A DNA stretch of 13,376 nucleotides, taken from contig CAMQBR010000055.1 of assembly GCA_946999045.1 (NCBI GenBank), forward strand, positions 1 through 13,376. The letters are read 5' to 3'. A program made the translations under genes and the position numbers. The notes under the pieces were generated by a model. That model did no database searches. It was not told where the DNA came from and worked only from the letters and a program-made list of their open reading frames with translations. Positions 1 to 7,016 of the stretch are shown in pieces. The stretch is from an uncultured Prevotella sp. (GTDB taxonomy: Bacteria > Bacteroidota > Bacteroidia > Bacteroidales > Bacteroidaceae). Positions within the stretch are counted from its first letter, which is position 1. Every line of letters begins with the position of its first letter.

Positions 1-926
1 CGGAAATATTTGGGGTCCACTTCCACAAGCACCTTGCCAGTAGCCTTGTCAATGCCCTTTTCGTTCATGCCCTTATCTTTCCACTCAAGCTCAATGCCCG
101 CATGATGGAACGCCAAGGTAGCGAAATCGCGCACACTGTAATATTCACCCGTTGCGATGACAAAGTCATCAGGCTCTTCTTGCTGCAACATCAACCACAT
201 GCACTGCACATAATCAGGCGCATATCCCCAGTCGCGCCGTGCATCCAGGTTACCCAGATACAGTTTGTCCTGCAAACCGTTAACGATGCGAGCCGCAGCC
301 AAGGTAATCTTTTTGGTTACGAAGTTTTCGCCCCTGCGCTCACTCTCGTGGTTGAACAAGATGCCGTTGCAGCAGTACATACCGTAGCTCTCACGATAGT
401 TCTTCATGATCCAGAATCCATAGAGTTTAGAAACGGCGTACGGTGAACGAGGATAGAACGGAGTGGTTTCACGTTGAGGAATTTCCTGAACCTTACCAAA
501 CAGCTCAGACGTACTTGCCTGATAGATGCGGCAGCTTTTCGCCAGTCCACAAATACGCACGGCCTCCAGCAAGCGCAGCGTACCCAGGGCGTTGGCGTCT
601 GCCGTGTATTCAGGCACGTCAAAGCTCACTTTCACATGGCTCTGCGCCGCCAGGTTGTATATCTCCGTGGGCTTCACCTCGCCGATAACGCGGATGAGCG
701 ACGAAGAGTCGGTCATGTCGGCCCAATGCAGGTTCACCAGCCGGTCTTTCTTCATGTCGCGCACCCACTCGTCCAAATACAAGTGCTCGATGCGCCCTGT
801 ATTGAACGACGAACTACGGCGCAGCAGTCCGTGCACTTCATACCCTTTGTCAATGAGGAACTCGGCCAGATAACTGCCGTCCTGTCCGGTGATACCGGTG
901 ATTAAAGCTACTTTTGAACTTGTCAT
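1..926 (-). CDS. gmd: GDP-mannose 4,6-dehydratase (3' end outside window)
   Basis: Converts GDP-D-mannose to GDP-4-keto-6-deoxy-D-mannose, the first step to GDP-L-fucose and related 6-deoxyhexoses for surface glycans; a cytosolic NADP-dependent extended short-chain dehydrogenase. About 308 residues are visible, open to the window edge; the family is usually about 350-380, so the C-terminus is missing. The ATG at 926 is followed by MTSSKVALITGITGQDGSY, with the Rossmann motif G11-x2-G14-x2-G17. T139, E141, Y163 and K167 match the Thr/Glu/Tyr/Lys catalytic set of E. coli Gmd with constant spacing (SELFG and SPYAVSK contexts). No frame break seen. It starts 3 bp after the stop of a glf remnant and probably shares the promoter at 1458-1488. 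Base composition is clearly more GC-rich than the genes from 2.8 kb onward. fcl (GDP-fucose synthase) is the usual downstream partner but lies outside the window. Confidence 0.95.
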   Translation of the reverse strand, partial: MTSSKVALITGITGQDGSYLAEFLIDKGYEVHGLLRRSSSFNTGRIEHLYLDEWVRDMKKDRLVNLHWADMTDSSSLIRVIGEVKPTEIYNLAAQSHVKVSFDVPEYTADANALGTLRLLEAVRICGLAKSCRIYQASTSELFGKVQEIPQRETTPFYPRSPYAVSKLYGFWIMKNYRESYGMYCCNGILFNHESERRGENFVTKKITLAAARIVNGLQDKLYLGNLDARRDWGYAPDYVQCMWLMLQQEEPDDFVIATGEYYSVRDFATLAFHHAGIELEWKDKGMNEKGIDKATGKVLVEVDPKYF

Positions 927-929
927 AAT

Positions 930-1304
930 TTATATATGTTTAAGGTCAAACATTCTCAGCACCTTGTCAACAACCGGTGCCATGTCGTAATATTTATATT
1001 CTGCCAAATGCCCACCGAAGATGACAGGCGGTTGGCTGTCGTTGATTTTATCTTGCTGAAGCGAAGCGTCTGCCGCACACAATCTGGCAGCATATTCGTC
1101 GGCGAGAGCCTTGTATTTTCGATAAAGATTGTTGTTATGCTCGTCATTTACAGGATAATAAGGCTTCATACCCAGTTTCCATTCAGTGGAATATTCCTTA
1201 GAAATCACCGTCTTGGGGCATTGATACACCTCACTTCCGAACATATCGAAGTGCTTGTGCTCAATAATGTCTATCAGATTATATCCGCCTTTCGGAATGC
1301 TCAT
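930..1304 (-). pseudogene. glf: UDP-galactopyranose mutase, C-terminal remnant
   Basis: The open frame from an ATG at 1304 encodes 124 residues matching only the C-terminal part of Glf, the flavoenzyme interconverting UDP-galactopyranose and UDP-galactofuranose. Recognisable blocks are IIEHKHF, PKTVISKEYS, the highly conserved YYPVND, YRKYKALA and, near the end, VIFGGHLAEYKYYDM. A full Glf is about 370-390 residues; the N-terminal FAD-binding Rossmann part is absent and is not found upstream. The first residues (MSIPKGGYN) resemble a more internal Glf segment joined directly to IIEHKHF, as expected after an internal deletion. About 15-20 extra residues lie between KYKALADE and VIFGG. The frame stays open upstream to 1523, but that extension is Cys/Arg-rich, low in family likeness, and overlaps a promoter. 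Mutase activity is not expected; a small stable product cannot be excluded. Confidence 0.8.
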
Positions 1305-1457
1305 TGAAACTTCGAACGGAAAAAAGATAAAACATCTTCTCCTTACCCATCTAGCCGACAAGCAAGCACATTTACTCTTCTCCGTTTCTCGTCTCCACCG
1401 TAGGGCAACCATATCACCCGCAGAGCACCCAAAACATAGTGTATTTAGTTTACAATG
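1305..1457 (-). other. Untranslated leader or degraded region upstream of glf remnant
   Basis: The roughly 150 bases between the predicted transcription start and the glf remnant contain no recognisable coding sequence. Read on the minus strand, the stretch is purine-rich with several G-runs and ends in a T-rich block just before the ATG at 1304. It could be a long leader of the polysaccharide transcript or scrambled former coding DNA. I could not fold a convincing single structure by eye. Confidence 0.35.
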
Positions 1458-1488
1458 CAAAGTTAAATATATTTCTTCAATACTGCAA
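1458..1488 (-). promoter_or_regulatory. Bacteroidetes-type promoter for glf remnant-gmd
   Basis: On the minus strand a TTG (1488-1486) is followed after 20 bases by TAACTTTG (1465-1458), then C, a perfect match to the Bacteroidetes -7 consensus TAnnTTTG. It points at the glf remnant and gmd, so gmd transcription probably starts near 1450, giving about 525 nt of transcript before the gmd ATG. Confidence 0.6.
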
Positions 1489-1610
1489 TTTTTTACATCA
1501 ATTATTGTTGGCGTGGAAAACAAAAGAAAAAGAATACGTCAGTGGAAAAGCCCCCATACTCCAGCTCATTTGTTTCATTTTCACACCCCAACAGACTACC
1601 TTTTTTAAAG

Positions 1611-1688
1611 TCATTGACTTTGACCTACAAACTCAATGACTTTGACCCACAAACTCAATGACTTTGACCCACAAACTCATTGACTTTT
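1611..1688. repeat. Tandem repeat, 22-bp unit, about 3.5 copies
   Basis: Three full copies start at 1611, 1633 and 1655, with a partial copy at 1677-1688. Each reads TCAATGACTTTGACC followed by CACAAAC, with single-base variants (T for A at base 4 in copies 1 and 4; CCT for CCC in copy 1). The first copy is preceded by a palindrome, AAAGTCA-T-TGACTTT (1607-1621). No coding function. Located between the divergent promoters of the gmd side and fmt. Confidence 0.85.
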
Positions 1689-1690
1689 AA

Positions 1691-1735
1691 ACGGTATCAA
1701 TCAAGATAGTTTAACACGGTATCAATCAAGATAGT
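1691..1735. repeat. Direct repeat of a 20-mer, 25-bp period
   Basis: ACGGTATCAATCAAGATAGT occurs perfectly at 1691-1710 and 1716-1735, separated by TTAAC. Each copy contains a short dyad TATC-6nt-GATA. The pair sits 34 bp upstream of the fmt -33 box, so it could be a protein-binding site, or a second young tandem duplication beside the 22-bp array. Confidence 0.8.
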
Positions 1736-1768
1736 CGCAAAGAGACAAAAAGAAAAAAGTCTAAAATA

Positions 1769-1799
1769 TTTGCTATCATAACAAATTGTCCTATCTTTG
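1769..1799 (+). promoter_or_regulatory. Promoter of fmt
   Basis: TTTG (1769-1772), 19 bases, then TATCTTTG (1792-1799) matches the Bacteroidetes primary sigma-factor consensus. Transcription would start near 1806, about 24 nt before the chosen fmt start at 1830. An in-frame TTG at 1797 lies inside the -7 box and so cannot be the translation start. Confidence 0.7.
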
Positions 1800-1829
1800 T
1801 ATCTTAAACTACAAATCCATCTTGAACAG

Positions 1830-2801
1830 ATGCATAAGAAACAACTCAAGAAAGAGAATCTAAGAATCGTCTTCATGGGCACTCCAGAGTTTGCCGTAGG
1901 CTCGCTTCGTGCGCTCGTGGAAGGAGGTTACAAGGTCGTAGCTGTGGTTACCCAGCCCGACAAGCCCGTAGGTCGCCATCAGGACACACTACAGGCATCT
2001 GAGGTAAAGAAGTACGCCTTAACCCAAGGGTTGCCCATATTGCAGCCCCATAAGATGAAAGACCCCGCCTTCGTGGAGCAGCTGGCTGGCTATAAGGCCG
2101 ACCTTCAGGTGGTTGTGGCCTTTCGTATGCTGCCCGAAGTGGTGTGGGCCATGCCCCCATTGGGCACCTTCAACGTTCACGCAGCACTCTTGCCACAGTA
2201 TCGTGGAGCCGCACCTATCAACTGGGCCGTCATCAACGGTGAAACCATCACGGGGGTTACAACGTTCTTCCTAGACCATCAAATTGACACAGGGCGCATC
2301 ATTCTGCAGAAAACAATGCCGATTCCAGACAATGCCGATGTGGAGTATGTCTACAATCACCTCATGACCCTGGGGGCACAGATATGCCTCGAGACCATTG
2401 ACCAATTGATTGAGAACGGTGGAGAGATTGCTTCGATACCGCAAGAACATTATGCGGTGGACGAATCTAACCTACATCCTGCACCGAAAATCTTCAAGGA
2501 GACGTGCCAAATCAATTGGCAGCAGCCGGCCAAACGGGTGTACGACTTCATTCGCGGACTAAGTCCATATCCTGCTGCATGGACTCTCGTTGCAGACGGC
2601 AACGGCAAACAGCAGACACTGAAGATTTACAAATCGAGCAAAACCAACCTTGCGGCAAATGAGACACCAGGCACAATGAGGGTGGAAAACAAAAAGCTGT
2701 ATTTTGCAACTAAAGATAATTGGCTGGAAATCACCGAACTGCAGATGGCTGGTAAGAAGCGCATGAGAGCAAAAGACTTCCTAAATGGGTGGAGGGAATA
2801 A
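1830..2801 (+). CDS. fmt: Methionyl-tRNA formyltransferase
   Basis: Transfers the formyl group of 10-formyl-tetrahydrofolate to Met-tRNA(fMet) to prepare initiator tRNA; cytosolic. 323 residues, normal for the family. The N-terminal formyltransferase domain (about 10-190) has the opening motif FMGTPEFAVGSL (15-26), the signature loop FNVHAALLPQYRGAAPINWA with catalytic N115 and H117, and D153 in the IDTG motif, with spacing as in E. coli Fmt and GAR transformylase. The C-terminal OB-like domain (about 215-323) contains YDFIRGLSPYPAAW. The ATG at 1830 is chosen because the promoter -7 box ends at 1799; no Shine-Dalgarno is evident. The first half is visibly more GC-rich than the second. tsaC follows after 90 bp without an obvious promoter, so the two are probably co-transcribed. 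Confidence 0.96.
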   Translation: MHKKQLKKENLRIVFMGTPEFAVGSLRALVEGGYKVVAVVTQPDKPVGRHQDTLQASEVKKYALTQGLPILQPHKMKDPAFVEQLAGYKADLQVVVAFRMLPEVVWAMPPLGTFNVHAALLPQYRGAAPINWAVINGETITGVTTFFLDHQIDTGRIILQKTMPIPDNADVEYVYNHLMTLGAQICLETIDQLIENGGEIASIPQEHYAVDESNLHPAPKIFKETCQINWQQPAKRVYDFIRGLSPYPAAWTLVADGNGKQQTLKIYKSSKTNLAANETPGTMRVENKKLYFATKDNWLEITELQMAGKKRMRAKDFLNGWRE

Positions 2802-2891
2802 AACCAATTAGAACAATTAGGCTAATAAGTCCTATTGGGCTGAAAAACAGAAAATAGAAAATTTTAAGAATAAAAAAATCAAAAACTCAAA

Positions 2892-3461
2892 ATGACAATA
2901 CAAGAAGACATAAAAAATGCCATTGACGTAATGAAACAAAGCGGAGTAATATTATACCCCACCGACACTGTATGGGGCATAGGATGTGATGCTACCAATC
3001 CAGAAGCCGTTGCAAAGGTTTATAAAATAAAGAAGCGCGACGACTCGAAAGCACTTATCTGTTTGGTTGATTCTGATGCACGCTTGCAACGCTACGTAAA
3101 GAATGTGCCTAATGTAGCATGGGACATCTTAGATGTAGCTACCAAACCAACAACTATTATCTTAGACGGGGCTGTAAATTTAGCTCCTAACTTGATAGCT
3201 GAAGATGGTAGCATTGCACTACGCATTACCAAAGAGCCTTTCTCGCACGAATTGTGCTTCCGCTTTCAAAAGGCTTTGGTTAGTACCAGTGCAAATATCA
3301 GCGGTCAGCCAGCTGCAGCCAACTATTGCGACATTAGCCAAGAGGTACTTGAGGCTGTTGACTACGTTTGTTTTTCGCGCAGACAAGAGCATAAACCTCA
3401 CACACCCAGCAGCATTATCAAACTGAAAGAAGATGGTGAGGTAACGATTATTAGAAAATAA
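2892..3461 (+). CDS. tsaC: L-threonylcarbamoyladenylate synthase (YrdC/Sua5 domain)
   Basis: Makes threonylcarbamoyl-AMP from threonine, bicarbonate and ATP, the first step of t6A37 modification of ANN-decoding tRNAs, before transfer by the TsaD complex. 189 residues, close to E. coli TsaC (190) and without the extra C-terminal domain of long Sua5 proteins. Visible family features: ILYPTDTVWGIGCDA (20-34), the basic nucleotide-binding segment KIKKRDDSKAL (45-55), the conserved ALRIT (109-113), and the STSANISG motif (131-138). The start ATG lies in a very A-rich leader without a Shine-Dalgarno. Downstream, a MITE begins 12 bp after the stop. With fmt it forms a pair acting on tRNA. Confidence 0.93.
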   Translation: MTIQEDIKNAIDVMKQSGVILYPTDTVWGIGCDATNPEAVAKVYKIKKRDDSKALICLVDSDARLQRYVKNVPNVAWDILDVATKPTTIILDGAVNLAPNLIAEDGSIALRITKEPFSHELCFRFQKALVSTSANISGQPAAANYCDISQEVLEAVDYVCFSRRQEHKPHTPSSIIKLKEDGEVTIIRK

Positions 3462-3473
3462 ATTGTACTTTTA

Positions 3474-3662
3474 GGGCGGTTCTATAAATTACCACCGTAA
3501 AGTTTTTATATCAGCCTTTTTACGTTTTGTAATCTTGTGGGTCTTTTTGGTTCAATTTGCTTGTTTGTTCAGTAGTATAGCTTGCTATACTCTTTTACTC
3601 ACAGACGAATTAACCTCAAAAATAGTCTCACAATCTGTCAAAGCTAATTTATAGAACCACCC
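3474..3662. mobile_element. MITE copy 1 (189 bp)
   Basis: A non-coding element bounded by terminal inverted repeats: left GGGCGGTTCTATAAATTA and right the reverse complement of GGGTGGTTCTATAAATTA (18 bp, one mismatch). TTTA directly flanks both ends (3470-3473 and 3663-3666), a 4-bp target-site duplication. Apart from a missing central segment of about 68 bp, it is alignable over its length with the element at 9279-9535 read in reverse complement. Inside is a perfect hairpin AGTATAGC-TT-GCTATACT (3574-3591), and near the left tip GGTTCTATAAATTACCACC makes a small sub-terminal stem. No transposase is encoded, so movement must have depended on an enzyme elsewhere. The parent IS family is not identified. 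Confidence 0.88.
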
Positions 3663-3667
3663 TTTAA

Positions 3668-3703
3668 GGAGTTAATAAAGGAATTAAGGGGGGAGTTAAG
3701 GGA
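3668..3703. repeat. 12-bp period repeat, three units
   Basis: GGAGTTAA, GGAATTAA and GGAGTTAA start at 3668, 3680 and 3692, exactly 12 bp apart, immediately after the right end of the first MITE. The spacers are A- or G-rich. The rest of the gap up to the ClC gene (3704-3839) holds no gene and no convincing TAnnTTTG promoter. Confidence 0.55.
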
Positions 3704-3839
3704 TATTATTACCTTTTTATATATCTCAGAATAATACGAGAAGCAGCTTAATCACCTGATAAGCATTTGGCCGTTAACTATAGAGATATACTCCCTAACA
3801 ATGCCCAAAATTCCATAATTTAGACTATACAATCTACAA

Positions 3840-5618
3840 ATGATTATCCAAAAGATAAATACTTGGCAGCAAGAACATCTTACCAACCGACAGCTAACAA
3901 TAATACTTGCCTTTATTATTGGCATCTTCGCCTCAATAGCAGCTTATATTCTACATTGTATCATTAAAGAGATACAGCATTTGCTTACATCGGGGTTTGA
4001 TGCTACCACATTTAACTGGCTATACTTACTGTTCCCTATCGTAGGTATTTATCTTTCATCTTTAGTAGTACGATATGTTGTCCGCGATAATATATCACAT
4101 GGTATAACACGTGTATTGTATGCCATTGCAACCAAGAGATCTAAACTAAAGGCACACAACTGCTGGACATCGGTTATAACCTCTGCCATTACCATAGGTT
4201 TTGGTGGGTCGGTAGGTGCTGAAGCTCCTATTGTACTAACAGGTTCTGCCATAGGAAGTAACCTCGGACAAATATTTAAGTTGAGCAACAAGACCCTTAT
4301 GTTGCTTGTGGGATGTGGTGCATCAGCCGCCATTGCTGGTATCTTCAAAGCTCCTATTGCTGGATTGGTATTTACACTCGAGGTGCTAATGGTTGATTTG
4401 AGCATGGCATCGTTGTTACCTATCTTAATATCATCGGTAACAGCAACGGTAATGACTTATATCTTTGAGGGTGAAGAGTCAATGTTCAATTTTACATTGG
4501 ATAGTGCTTGGAGCATTGGGCGTATACCTGCTAGTATCTTGCTGGGATTGTTCTGCGGACTGATTAGCTTGTATTTTATCAGGATGATGACCAAATGCGA
4601 AGGGGTATTTGCACAACTTAAAGCTTATCCATACGTAAAATTATTCTTAGGAGGCATTCTGTTAAGTTCGCTTATCTTCTTTTTTCCTTCTCTTTATGGA
4701 GAAGGCTATAACTCACTGGCTATCTTACTAAACGGAAAAACAGAGGCAGATTGGAATGCGGTAATGAACAATTCGCTGTTTGCTGGTAGTTCTCCTGGTA
4801 TTTTGGTTGCCTATATTGCTATGGTGGTATTAACCAAAATATTTGCAACATCAGCAACTAATGGCGCAGGAGGCGTTGGTGGAACCTTTGCTCCAGCATT
4901 ATTTGTGGGAGGATTTGGTGGTTTCTTGTTTGCTCGTATATGGAACATGAACCAAATAGGGGTATACATTCCCGAAAAAAACTTTACCTTATTGGGTATG
5001 GCTGGCGTTATGGCTGGCGTTATGCATGCTCCGCTTACAGGTATATTCTTGATTGCCGAACTTACTGGTGGTTACGCTCTCTTCTTACCTCTTATTATAG
5101 TAAGCGTAGTATCTGTCATGACCATTAGTATATTTGAACCCCATAGCATCTATGCTATGAGGTTGGCTCGGCAAGGACAATTAATAACACACCATACTGA
5201 CCACTCGGTTCTTACACTGATGAGTTTGGAGAGTGTTATTGACAAGAACTTTACACCAGTAAATCCAGAAATGCTTTTAGGTCAGCTTATCAATGTTATC
5301 AGCAAGAGCCACACCAGTTTTATACCTGTAATTGACCATGCTGGTATTTTGTTGGGTATTATTGATGTTACAAAGATTAGGCACATCATGTTTCGTACAG
5401 AACTTTATCAACGCTTCTCAGTACAACAGCTTTTATTACCTGCTGCTGCCACATTGGGCATTAACGACTCGATGGAAGATGTGATGGACAAATTTGACAA
5501 GACCAATGCTCACTATCTTCCTGTTACAGAGGTGAATGGCTATCTTATCGGCTTTGTTTCTCGTACTCGCCTGTATTCGTTATATAGAAAGACTGTAGCG
5601 GATTTCTCTGCAGAATAA
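3840..5618 (+). CDS. ClC-family chloride channel/antiporter with two CBS domains
   Basis: An integral inner-membrane anion protein of 592 residues. The ClC core (about 20-435) is a series of hydrophobic helices with family signatures: NISHGIT (84-90, the SGI-type anion-site loop), GSVGAEAP (123-130) with gating glutamate E128, FKAPIAGLVFTLE (169-181), GAGGVGGTFAPALF (the second anion-coordinating loop), and SIYAMRLAR providing the conserved anion-binding tyrosine. The residue aligned with the internal proton glutamate of E. coli ClC (E203) is V182, as in channel-type ClCs. Two CBS domains occupy about 455-580 and probably sense adenine nucleotides or ionic state. The ATG at 3840 has no clear Shine-Dalgarno or promoter. 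It is convergent with the glucokinase gene. The transported ion and mechanism cannot be settled from sequence. Confidence 0.93.
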   Translation: MIIQKINTWQQEHLTNRQLTIILAFIIGIFASIAAYILHCIIKEIQHLLTSGFDATTFNWLYLLFPIVGIYLSSLVVRYVVRDNISHGITRVLYAIATKRSKLKAHNCWTSVITSAITIGFGGSVGAEAPIVLTGSAIGSNLGQIFKLSNKTLMLLVGCGASAAIAGIFKAPIAGLVFTLEVLMVDLSMASLLPILISSVTATVMTYIFEGEESMFNFTLDSAWSIGRIPASILLGLFCGLISLYFIRMMTKCEGVFAQLKAYPYVKLFLGGILLSSLIFFFPSLYGEGYNSLAILLNGKTEADWNAVMNNSLFAGSSPGILVAYIAMVVLTKIFATSATNGAGGVGGTFAPALFVGGFGGFLFARIWNMNQIGVYIPEKNFTLLGMAGVMAGVMHAPLTGIFLIAELTGGYALFLPLIIVSVVSVMTISIFEPHSIYAMRLARQGQLITHHTDHSVLTLMSLESVIDKNFTPVNPEMLLGQLINVISKSHTSFIPVIDHAGILLGIIDVTKIRHIMFRTELYQRFSVQQLLLPAAATLGINDSMEDVMDKFDKTNAHYLPVTEVNGYLIGFVSRTRLYSLYRKTVADFSAE

Positions 5619-5691
5619 AATACTGAAGTCCCCACACACAACCACTTAAATGAGAGGAGGGCGCACACCACACTAAAACATCCTCTTTATG

Positions 5692-5705
5692 TCTCTATAT
5701 AGAGA
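5692..5705. other. 14-bp perfect palindrome in ClC-glk intergenic region
   Basis: TCTCTATATAGAGA is a perfect palindrome about 75 bp after the ClC stop. The 5619-5838 stretch otherwise holds no gene; a weak AGAGGA/TCCTCT pair (about 5653-5686) around a 22-nt loop might help end ClC transcription. Confidence 0.4.
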
Positions 5706-5838
5706 AGAAAAAAAGTGATGATAGTACTGACGACATCTTTCAAAAAAAATATAGAGAGAAACTATAAATCTACAGATACTATTTTCTATAGCCACTTTTC
5801 TGTTGTAATATACAAGTAGAAAAACTTGTTAGAATAAA

Positions 5839-5886
5839 AAAAATCATAATTATCCAACCAAAAATGATCAGACAATTATGATTTTT
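5839..5886 (-). terminator. Rho-independent-type terminator of glk (possibly bidirectional)
   Basis: AAAAATCATAATT (5839-5851) is the exact reverse complement of AATTATGATTTTT (5874-5886): a 13-bp stem with a 22-nt loop. On the minus strand it is followed by a T-run, as expected for a terminator about 30 bp past the glucokinase stop. The stem is AT-only except one pair, so it is weaker than usual. On the plus strand it could also end ClC transcription. Confidence 0.65.
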
Positions 5887-5896
5887 AGTGTATATG

Positions 5897-5921
5897 CTAA
5901 GATAATTATGAATTATCTTAG
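5897..5921. other. Hairpin spanning the glk stop codon
   Basis: CTAAGATAATT (5897-5907) and AATTATCTTAG (5911-5921) form a perfect 11-bp stem with a 3-nt loop that includes the glucokinase stop codon (5918-5920). Part of it, GATAATTATGA (5901-5911), can pair instead with TCATAATTATC (5844-5854) in the neighbouring terminator, so the two structures are mutually exclusive. Confidence 0.6.
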
Positions 5922-6895
5922 AGTTCCCACCCAATAGCACTGGCACCAAGCACAGCCGCAGAAGAACCATCCAAGCTACTAATCAAGAACTTAGCCTTAC
6001 CCTTGAAAATCTTCAATACATTCTTATCATAACTCTCTTTCAAAGGTTTCATCAACAACTCACCAGCCTTTGTAAGTCCACCGAAAAAGATAAATGCCTC
6101 AGGCGAACAGAAAGTAGCAAAGTCAGCACAAGCCTCCCCCAGCATCTCACCTGTAAACTGGTAAACACGTTGTGCCAGTTTATCACCCTTGCCAGCAGCA
6201 ATGCTTACATCTAAAGAAGTAATATCCTCTTTAATCATATTGCGTAACAACGAAGGCTCTTCGGTTGTATCAAGTAATTCACGAGCTGTACGAGCTACGC
6301 CTGTTGCTGAGCAATAAGCCTCCAAGCAACCACAACGACCGCAACCGCATGAACGTCCATTCTCACGACGCATGATTACATGACCTAACTCACCAGCAAA
6401 TCCGTCGCTGCCATAAACCAATTGCCCATTAACTACAATACCCGAACCAACACCCGTACCTAAAGTAATGACAATAAAGTTTTTCATTCCACGAGCCACA
6501 CCATATGCCATTTCACCAATAGCTGCTGCGTTGGCATCATTGGTTAAAGCTACAGGAATACCAAGTTTGTCTGAGAACATCTTTGCCAAAGGCACAATGC
6601 CATCATGTCCCCAACTAAGATTGGGAGCAAACTCAATAGTTCCACTATAATAATTGCCATTAGGCGCACCAATACCCATTGCCTTAATAGTATCAATACC
6701 CCCTACTTGGTCAATGATAAGCTGTAAAGCTTCTACAGAAGCTGCAACATAATCTTCTACAGTCTTATAACCTTGTGTCTTGATAGATGTGGTAGCTTTA
6801 ATATCTCCACGACTATCTACTATACCGAAGACGGAATTTGTTCCGCCTAAATCTAAACCTATTACGTAAGGTTTTACTTTAGTTACTGATTCCAC
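5918..6895 (-). CDS. glk: ROK-family glucokinase/sugar kinase
   Basis: Probably phosphorylates glucose with ATP to glucose-6-phosphate in the cytosol; ROK kinases also act on N-acetyl-sugars, so the substrate is inferred. 325 residues, normal for the family. The phosphate-1 motif is DLGGTN (15-20), the catalytic aspartate is D120 in TNDANAAAIGE, a glycine-rich TLGTGVGSG follows (144-152), E169 and H172 lie in ELGH, and the ROK zinc cluster is C183-x-C185-x2-C188-x-C190 with E192. No helix-turn-helix precedes the kinase domain, so it is an enzyme rather than a ROK repressor. The start is GTG at 6895: an in-frame TAA lies five codons upstream and there is no nearer ATG. Divergent from the LysE-type gene; its promoter at 7017-7048 implies a leader of about 115 nt. 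Confidence 0.92.
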   Translation of the reverse strand: MESVTKVKPYVIGLDLGGTNSVFGIVDSRGDIKATTSIKTQGYKTVEDYVAASVEALQLIIDQVGGIDTIKAMGIGAPNGNYYSGTIEFAPNLSWGHDGIVPLAKMFSDKLGIPVALTNDANAAAIGEMAYGVARGMKNFIVITLGTGVGSGIVVNGQLVYGSDGFAGELGHVIMRRENGRSCGCGRCGCLEAYCSATGVARTARELLDTTEEPSLLRNMIKEDITSLDVSIAAGKGDKLAQRVYQFTGEMLGEACADFATFCSPEAFIFFGGLTKAGELLMKPLKESYDKNVLKIFKGKAKFLISSLDGSSAAVLGASAIGWEL

Positions 6896-6904
6896 GATTA
6901 TTTT

Positions 6905-6936
6905 TAGTTTATTAGTTTATTAGTTTCTGAGTTTTT
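6905..6936. repeat. Degenerate 8-bp tandem repeat in glk leader
   Basis: TAGTTTAT, TAGTTTAT, TAGTTTCT and GAGTTTTT run head to tail just upstream of the glucokinase start. In the mRNA this gives a repeated A/U-rich stretch (AUAAACUA) in place of a Shine-Dalgarno, an A-rich ribosome-accessible leader of the kind often seen in Bacteroidetes. Confidence 0.55.
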
Positions 6937-7016
6937 AGTTTTTACGTTTTTTATCTATCACATTAAACTTAGAATATATAACGTAACAGATTGCACCAAG
7001 TACATTTTCTACTTGA

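Noticed and set aside
102..905. Several plus-strand open frames at the left end
   Set aside because: They are antisense shadows of gmd, whose minus-strand frame is unbroken and carries the catalytic residues.
930..1523. A full 197-residue protein from 1523
   Set aside because: The first 70 residues are Cys/Arg-rich, resemble no family and cover a consensus promoter; only the part from 1304 onward is Glf-like.
1611..1735. CRISPR array
   Set aside because: The repeats are directly tandem with no unique spacers of regular size and there are no cas genes.
1797..1829. Upstream TTG start for fmt
   Set aside because: The codon lies within the TATCTTTG promoter box, so it would not be in the transcript.
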